Assembly (NCBI RefSeq): GCF_002954455.1
Contig: NZ_MSCC01000002.1
Location: 221,501-285,500, forward strand
Origin: Photobacterium aquimaris
GTDB taxonomy: Bacteria > Pseudomonadota > Gammaproteobacteria > Enterobacterales > Vibrionaceae
Reading direction: 5' to 3'
Length of the DNA: 64,000 bases
The translations under genes were made by a program, and so were the position numbers. Numbering within the stretch: position 1 is the stretch's first letter; each line of letters begins with the position of its first letter. The notes beneath the pieces were generated by a model. It worked only from the letters and a program-made list of their open reading frames with translations. It ran no database searches and was not told where the DNA came from. Below are positions 59,422-64,000 of this stretch, piece by piece.

Positions 59422-61134
59422 TTAGTTTGTTGCTAAAATAGCACTTTTACGATAAATCGTTTTGCCATCCTTTATTGTTTCCAATACATTAATATCCTTA
59501 ATTGCCATGACATCAACATTAAGCGGGTTGTTATCAAGAATCACTAAATCGGCACGTTTACCAACTTCTATCGTGCCTTTTTGTTGTTCTTCAAAATTCT
59601 GGTAGGCTGCATTTTTGGTGATAGATTCTAGCGCTTGATAGGCTGTAATTCGATGATGCTGTCCCAGAACCTCTCCACTGCGTGTTATACGATTCACTGC
59701 AGACCACATATTTGTCATCATGTCAGGAAACAATACTGGTGCATCCATATGAATGGTAAAGGGGAGTTCTTGAGAATTAGCCCATCCCATTGGTGAAATA
59801 TTTGATGCTCGCCATGGTCCCAAAACGGAATCTCGATGGTAATCTCCCCAAAAATAAGTATGGGCAGGGAAAAATGATGGGATCATTTCATTCTTTTTCA
59901 TTCGTTTGATTTGATCTAAACGTGTGGTTTGAGCATGAATCACAACAGTACGACGATCTTGTTTACCGTATTTGGCATCAGCTTTCTCGATTGCATTTAG
60001 TAAAATATCAGCTGACGCATCGCCATTACTGTGGCTGAGGATTTGTGCTCCAGCTTGATAAGCTGTATCAACCCACTGATTCATCTCTTGCTGGGTTAAT
60101 ACTGGATAACCATGATAATCATAAGCATGATTATGTGGTGCTTCATAATACGGTGAAGAAAGATAAGCTGTTTTACCTTGCGGAGAACCATCTCCAACCA
60201 TTTTTACACCAGCAAGAGTGAAGCCGTTAACACTACTTTTCATCGGTAGTACTTCAATCGCTTCTGCTAAATTAACCCACTTGGCATAAGCGAGCATATC
60301 AATCTTTAAGAGATCATTTTCAGCCATTTTTTTTAAAGTAGTGATGGTTGAAAGTGTTGCTAAGCCTTCTTGCGCTGTGGTTATGCCATAGCTGGCAAAC
60401 ATATCTTGTACCTTGGTAAATTTACGAATAGCGTCGACTTCAGAGATAGCAGGAAGGCTACTAAGAATCGGATAAATCGCAGCCTCTTCAAGTACACCAT
60501 TCATTTCGCCATTAGCATCACGACGAATAACGCCACCACTAGGATTAGGTGTGTCGTTGTTAAAGCCGATAAAAGCTAAACCATCACTATTACAGCTCGC
60601 CAAATGCCCAGAAATATGTACAGCACAGAAACGATAACCTTGAGTAAATTTATCTAATTCTTGCTTAGTCGGATGACGCTTTTCGGCCAATTCCGCATCA
60701 TCATAGCCAAACGCCACATGTAAAATATTGTTATCTATATTTGGTTGGGAAAAATAACGCTGCATTTTATGCTTCAGATCATCAAATGAATTGACGTCTC
60801 CTATAGGGGCTGGATATAAGAACTCACTTTCAATCAATGGAATATATTGAGCAAAATGGCCATGTGCATCAATAAACCCAGGCGTGACTGTTTTACCATA
60901 AAGATCGCGTACTTGTGTCGTTTTTCCTTGATACTGAAGTACGTCTTTATTAGAACCAACCGCAATAATTTGACCATCTTTAATTGCCATTGCTTGAGCA
61001 CGATGCTGTTCGCCCGTTACAGGGACAATATCACTGTTAATCAAAATTAAATCAGAACTTGCAAAAGCAAAGCTGGAAGTGAGCGCAACAATAAGCGGGA
61101 AATACTTTGTTTTGTTCATTACGTTTATTTTCAT
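59422..61134 (-). CDS. exported amidohydrolase (YtcJ-like)
   Basis: A 570-residue metal-dependent amidohydrolase of the YtcJ/AepA group. A signal peptide (about residues 1-26, ending FAFAS) points to the periplasm. The first metal motif is DAHGHF at about 91-96, preceded by GKTVTPGFI; further metal-binding His residues lie in ILSHSNGDAS and VVIHAQTT, and a conserved HMDAPV follows. The C-terminus closes with GKRADLVILDNNPL, as in urease-superfamily hydrolases. The substrate cannot be predicted. AGAGGA sits just before the ATG. It is divergent from a LysR gene that probably regulates it. Confidence 0.85.
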   Translation of the reverse strand: MKINVMNKTKYFPLIVALTSSFAFASSDLILINSDIVPVTGEQHRAQAMAIKDGQIIAVGSNKDVLQYQGKTTQVRDLYGKTVTPGFIDAHGHFAQYIPLIESEFLYPAPIGDVNSFDDLKHKMQRYFSQPNIDNNILHVAFGYDDAELAEKRHPTKQELDKFTQGYRFCAVHISGHLASCNSDGLAFIGFNNDTPNPSGGVIRRDANGEMNGVLEEAAIYPILSSLPAISEVDAIRKFTKVQDMFASYGITTAQEGLATLSTITTLKKMAENDLLKIDMLAYAKWVNLAEAIEVLPMKSSVNGFTLAGVKMVGDGSPQGKTAYLSSPYYEAPHNHAYDYHGYPVLTQQEMNQWVDTAYQAGAQILSHSNGDASADILLNAIEKADAKYGKQDRRTVVIHAQTTRLDQIKRMKKNEMIPSFFPAHTYFWGDYHRDSVLGPWRASNISPMGWANSQELPFTIHMDAPVLFPDMMTNMWSAVNRITRSGEVLGQHHRITAYQALESITKNAAYQNFEEQQKGTIEVGKRADLVILDNNPLNVDVMAIKDINVLETIKDGKTIYRKSAILATN

Positions 61135-61262
61135 ATTTTCCTCTCAAGATAAAATAGTGATTCACATTATTAAATGCGTCGCTTATTTTTACTTTTACCG
61201 CCTTTACAATAAAGACAGGTTTGATAGGGTAATACGTTCAATAACGAGGGGACTTATTTAGT
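61135..61262. promoter_or_regulatory. divergent promoter region, amidohydrolase/LysR
   Basis: A 128-bp interval between divergent start codons. It should hold both promoters and a LysR binding site; no clear T-N11-A palindrome was fixed by eye. Confidence 0.45.
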
Positions 61263-62174
61263 ATGCATACATTAGAACAGCTAAATGCTTTTATTATGGT
61301 TTATGAGCAAGGTTCATATAGCGCAGCAGCAAAGCTATTAGGTAAATCTCGCACTACAGTGAGAGAACTCGTTATTACATATGAAGACACGGTAGGTTAT
61401 TCATTGTTTGTTATTGATGGGCGTAAAGCAGTTCCGAGCGATAAAGCTCATCAACTCTATTTTCATGCCAAGGTAGTTGAGAAACAAAATAGAGATTTAC
61501 ATTGTTATAGTCAGGCGTTATTTGAACAAGAGGTACATACCATCAATATTGTACATGATGTGATTGTGCCTTTAATTTTAATGTGTAACATTGAGCAAAA
61601 AATCAAATCGACGTACTCGCATTTAACGATTAATTGGTTACATAGAACGCGTCAAGAAGCATTGATCATGTTACAAGATGGCGAAGCAGATTTAGCCATA
61701 ATGCCAGACAGAGGTATGTTGTTTCCGGAAGCTGAGATGACCTGGGTAACTTTAGGTTCGCTACACTTAAAATGTTATGCTGGAAAAAACTCGCCATTAT
61801 TGATGTCAAAAAAATCACATCACCACGATACTGAAGTGACAATCCATCATTTACAAAACGAAACGCAATATATTACTGAGAATTTTTTTAGTATGAATAT
61901 AGGTTTTGCTAAAGTGTCGCCAAAAATGCAAATAGTGAGTAATAATGATCTGTTGTGTGAACTATTAAAATATAATGGCTGGGCAGCCATGCCTGAAGAG
62001 TATATGAGAAACCACCTAAAATCAGGTGATTTAGTTGAAGTAAATATTAAAGAAATGAGTAATAGTCGATTGATCTCATTAAATATTTATTTCATGGTTG
62101 GTAAAGATACTCAAGATCTATTTAAAGATACAATAAACGACATAGTTGAAACCGCTAAATCTTCACTTCAATAA
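61263..62174 (+). CDS. LysR-family transcriptional regulator
   Basis: A 303-residue LysR-type regulator: winged helix-turn-helix at residues 1-60 (LEQLNAFIMVYEQGSYSAAAKLLGKSRTTVRELV), a linker helix, and a periplasmic-binding-like effector domain (about 95-300). The recognition helix is slightly atypical (SRTTVRELVITYEDTVGYSLF instead of the common QxAVSxxIxxLE). Control of the divergent amidohydrolase gene is the usual arrangement and is inferred. The effector is unknown. Confidence 0.88.
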   Translation: MHTLEQLNAFIMVYEQGSYSAAAKLLGKSRTTVRELVITYEDTVGYSLFVIDGRKAVPSDKAHQLYFHAKVVEKQNRDLHCYSQALFEQEVHTINIVHDVIVPLILMCNIEQKIKSTYSHLTINWLHRTRQEALIMLQDGEADLAIMPDRGMLFPEAEMTWVTLGSLHLKCYAGKNSPLLMSKKSHHHDTEVTIHHLQNETQYITENFFSMNIGFAKVSPKMQIVSNNDLLCELLKYNGWAAMPEEYMRNHLKSGDLVEVNIKEMSNSRLISLNIYFMVGKDTQDLFKDTINDIVETAKSSLQ

Positions 62175-62278
62175 TATTGGTTAAAGATCGGTAATGCACC
62201 CAGCGTTGAATAGCGTGAATAAAACCGTTGCAGTAATGAGGCAGATAGCATTATCAGCTTGGTTATTTGTTTTTAGTT

Positions 62279-62539
62279 TTACTTGGCATAGCAATTCATG
62301 CGAATTGTTGCTCCAGAGGCAATGTAGTTAAGCAATGCTTTACACCTATCATTAATAATTTGATTATTATTATTCATACCTTGAGTCAAAGATTGAATTA
62401 ACCCAACTGATTCATATTTCTCTAATGGAATGATCACTGTACCAGAAAGGTTTTTATCTTTATCGCAACATGCTTTTATTGAAACTTTTTTGGGCGTATT
62501 TCTGTAATTACTAACTTCAACGGTAATATTTTCTGTCAT
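62279..62539 (-). CDS. small hypothetical protein
   Basis: An 86-residue protein (MTENITVEVSNYRNTPKKVS..., ending IRMNCYAK) with two strand-rich halves and three cysteines. It has no signal peptide. The ribosome-binding site is weak. No family recognised. Confidence 0.5.
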   Translation of the reverse strand: MTENITVEVSNYRNTPKKVSIKACCDKDKNLSGTVIIPLEKYESVGLIQSLTQGMNNNNQIINDRCKALLNYIASGATIRMNCYAK

Positions 62540-62580
62540 TTTTTATTCTTTAAATAGTCTAGTAGACGTCATTTAGGTAA

Positions 62581-62615
62581 CAAAAACCCTTAAACAAAGT
62601 TCAAGGCTTTAAGGG
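62581..62615 (-). terminator. terminator after the small exported protein gene
   Basis: CCCTTAAA (62587-62594) pairs with TTTAAGGG (62608-62615); on the minus strand a run of T follows. Confidence 0.7.
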
Positions 62616-62682
62616 ATCATTGGGTAATGAAATTATTTTCAGGGTGTTACTTATTACATCCGTTTTTTGAAGATATTTACGA

Positions 62683-62925
62683 TTACTTGTCAGCTGCAGA
62701 TAATAGTTTTTCATTAAAGCTCATATGGTTGTTTGGGTTAGTCACCACAATGCCTGAGTGTGATTTATCGGCGGTACCGTTTACAGCATAGTGATAAGCA
62801 ACAACAGCATTATTTGCTTGGTTATCGAAACTAACGTTACCTGTGAATGCGCCATCACGTGCAGATGCTGTGTAAGAAGTGGCGATAATAGCGGTTGCGA
62901 TAATTACTTTAATAACTGTTTTCAT
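62683..62925 (-). CDS. small exported protein
   Basis: An 80-residue protein from the ATG at 62925, with a basic start (MKTVIKV), a hydrophobic core and a signal peptidase site after TASA. The mature part (about 58 residues; GAFTGNVSFDNQANNAVVAYHY) resembles short periplasmic proteins of vibrios of unknown function. The frame extends upstream to 63030, but the signal peptide then would be internal, so the later start is preferred. AAGG lies 13 nt upstream, which is long. Single-gene unit with its own terminator. Confidence 0.6.
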   Translation of the reverse strand: MKTVIKVIIATAIIATSYTASARDGAFTGNVSFDNQANNAVVAYHYAVNGTADKSHSGIVVTNPNNHMSFNEKLLSAADK

Positions 62926-63030
62926 GAGTTGTGTAACCTTATCTTTATAGTTGTTTACCAACGCTGTCTGCGTCTCGATGGATGTATTATTGATAATTAC
63001 ACCAAAAACAACAATAGCCCAAATTAACAA

Positions 63031-63348
63031 AAGATTGTTACAGTATGGAAATAATCTAAAGGGCAGGGTTTAGGGGCGAGGTTTTTAGATGCACGGAGCG
63101 AGTTTTCAAGTGGTGAAATGCATTTAGGAAAGACGAAGGTTCAGATATAACAAAGGCTGCAATAATGCAGCCTTTGTTTTGGATCATATCAAAATATAAT
63201 AAATAAAATGTGTAATCTATGATCTTTAGAGATTATAAAGTCTCATTATTTTTATTCATATTTTGCTGTTGTATTTCACACATCATTACTGGCATATAAT
63301 CTTGAGTACATGCAGACTCTGCATTGTTATCGTTTGTTTGAATACCAT
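63031..63348. other. intergenic region before the partial LysR gene
   Basis: About 320 bp with no gene. It contains a strong hairpin at 63151-63180. The left part may carry the promoter of the small exported protein gene. Confidence 0.4.
63151..63180. terminator. hairpin terminator
   Basis: CAAAGGCTGCA (63151-63161) pairs perfectly with 63166-63176 around a 4-nt loop; TTTT follows on the plus strand. It is about 170 bp downstream of the LysR stop on the minus strand and could serve either direction. Confidence 0.75.
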
Positions 63349-64000
63349 TTAGCCTTTTTTACGGCGTTGGATCTCATCTTGAAATTGCGCGATTGTAAAA
63401 TCAATAAAAGCACGTAATCGGCGCGGCATTAAATCGCGCTCTGGGTAAATGAAGCTTACAGGAATAGGGATTTGCGACTTATAAAGGCTAGGTAAAATAT
63501 GAATTAATTTGCCTTCATTAATTAGATTTCGGCACAAAAATTCAGGAATGTAGGTAATACCAAAACCTTCTAAGCACATATCTAACGCTGCACTTAATGT
63601 ATTAACTTTAAAACGGTAAGGTAGCCCTTCTAGTACATCTTTATTATTTGTACGTACATTACTTATCATACAAATTTGTTGATGTGGTATTTTTAAGTCA
63701 GATAAGTTTTGTGGTAAACTATATTGTTCTATGTATTTTGGGCTAGCTACTAACACCCGTGTTGTATGATGGAATGTTCTGACAATCAAAGACGAATCTT
63801 CAATCTCCCCAACCTGTATCATAATATCAAAGCCTTCCTTGATAAGATCAACTTTACGGTTTGATAGCTCAAGGTGGATTTTTAAATTAGGGTGAAGGTT
63901 CATAAATGCTTTTATACAATCGCCAATAATTCCTTTTCCTACCTCAACTGGCATTACCATATTTAATGTGCCGCAAATTAAATCATGGCTAGCAGTCACT
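63349..64000 (-). CDS. LysR-family regulator, 5' end beyond the window
   Basis: At least 216 codons of a LysR-type effector-binding domain: GTLNMVMPVEVGKGIIGDCI, the LSNRKVDLIKEGFDIMIQVG segment typical of the CrgA/DsdC-like group, LVASPKYIEQ, and GFGITYIPEFLCR. The DNA-binding N-terminus lies outside the window, since the frame is open to the edge. Targets are unknown. Confidence 0.85.
   Translation of the reverse strand, partial: VTASHDLICGTLNMVMPVEVGKGIIGDCIKAFMNLHPNLKIHLELSNRKVDLIKEGFDIMIQVGEIEDSSLIVRTFHHTTRVLVASPKYIEQYSLPQNLSDLKIPHQQICMISNVRTNNKDVLEGLPYRFKVNTLSAALDMCLEGFGITYIPEFLCRNLINEGKLIHILPSLYKSQIPIPVSFIYPERDLMPRRLRAFIDFTIAQFQDEIQRRKKG

Overview
The window is AT-rich gammaproteobacterial DNA that looks like the origin region of the second chromosome (chr2) of a Vibrionaceae member, most likely a Photobacterium or close relative. 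The main evidence is a complete chr2 replication and partition module in the middle: parB2 (33164-34138) and parA2 (34146-35360) on the minus strand, an ori2-like region (about 35470-36702), and the chr2-specific initiator gene rctB (36703-38703). Seven TTTACANTGTAAA palindromes (parS2-type sites) lie within 380 bp at 29777-30157, and one more is upstream of parA2. The genus is an inference from gene content, synteny and composition; no rRNA or tRNA gene is present to confirm it.

Layout. 1-5992: the 3' part of an aryl-polyene-type lipid cluster (MMPL exporter cut by the window edge, DUF3261 lipoprotein, ketosynthase, dehydratase, ketoreductase, ketosynthase). 6052-10436 (minus): a SpoIIAA-like protein and proline catabolism, with the C-terminal ALDH-like domain of PutA encoded as a separate gene. 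10437-11855: a long intergenic region with a structured block ending in a minus-strand terminator and a 17-bp inverted repeat. 11856-20000: uhpT, a DUF1800/DUF1501 pair, then feoB-feoC without feoA. 20100-24900: small genes, a decayed C69 dipeptidase, acetate kinase, a CatB-type acetyltransferase and hypotheticals. 25370-29772: a YhbP-like protein, the vqmR-vqmA quorum-sensing locus, pdxH, and a LapD-like protein with degenerate GGDEF and EAL motifs. 29777-38703: the parS2 cluster with a 13-bp minisatellite, a PHP phosphatase, tmcA, parB2, parA2, ori2 and rctB. 38841-46320: a patatin/beta-barrel protein, a broken small gene and a very large M36 metalloprotease. 46402-58982: a soluble HPr-EI-EIIA fusion with an EIIB but no EIIC, then two GH92 mannosidase lipoproteins flanking a TMAO-reductase-type enzyme with a fused cytochrome c domain. 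59422-64000: a periplasmic amidohydrolase with a divergent LysR regulator, two small proteins, and a second LysR gene cut by the window end.

How parts work together. ori2 shows six iterons at an exact 23-bp period, each with a Dam GATC site, then an AT-rich stretch with seven ATCA motifs roughly 9 bp apart, and a consensus DnaA box. Two more perfect iteron-like sequences lie 11 kb away near 25.0-25.2 kb. The two GH92 genes share a conserved block of about 100 bp at the same distance from their starts, so they are probably co-regulated. VqmA has a candidate operator in front of the adjacent VqmR-type sRNA. No wholly new system is certain. The least ordinary items are the centromere-minisatellite cluster, the distal RctB-like sites, the reductase-cytochrome fusion, the split PutA, and the shared GH92 promoter block.
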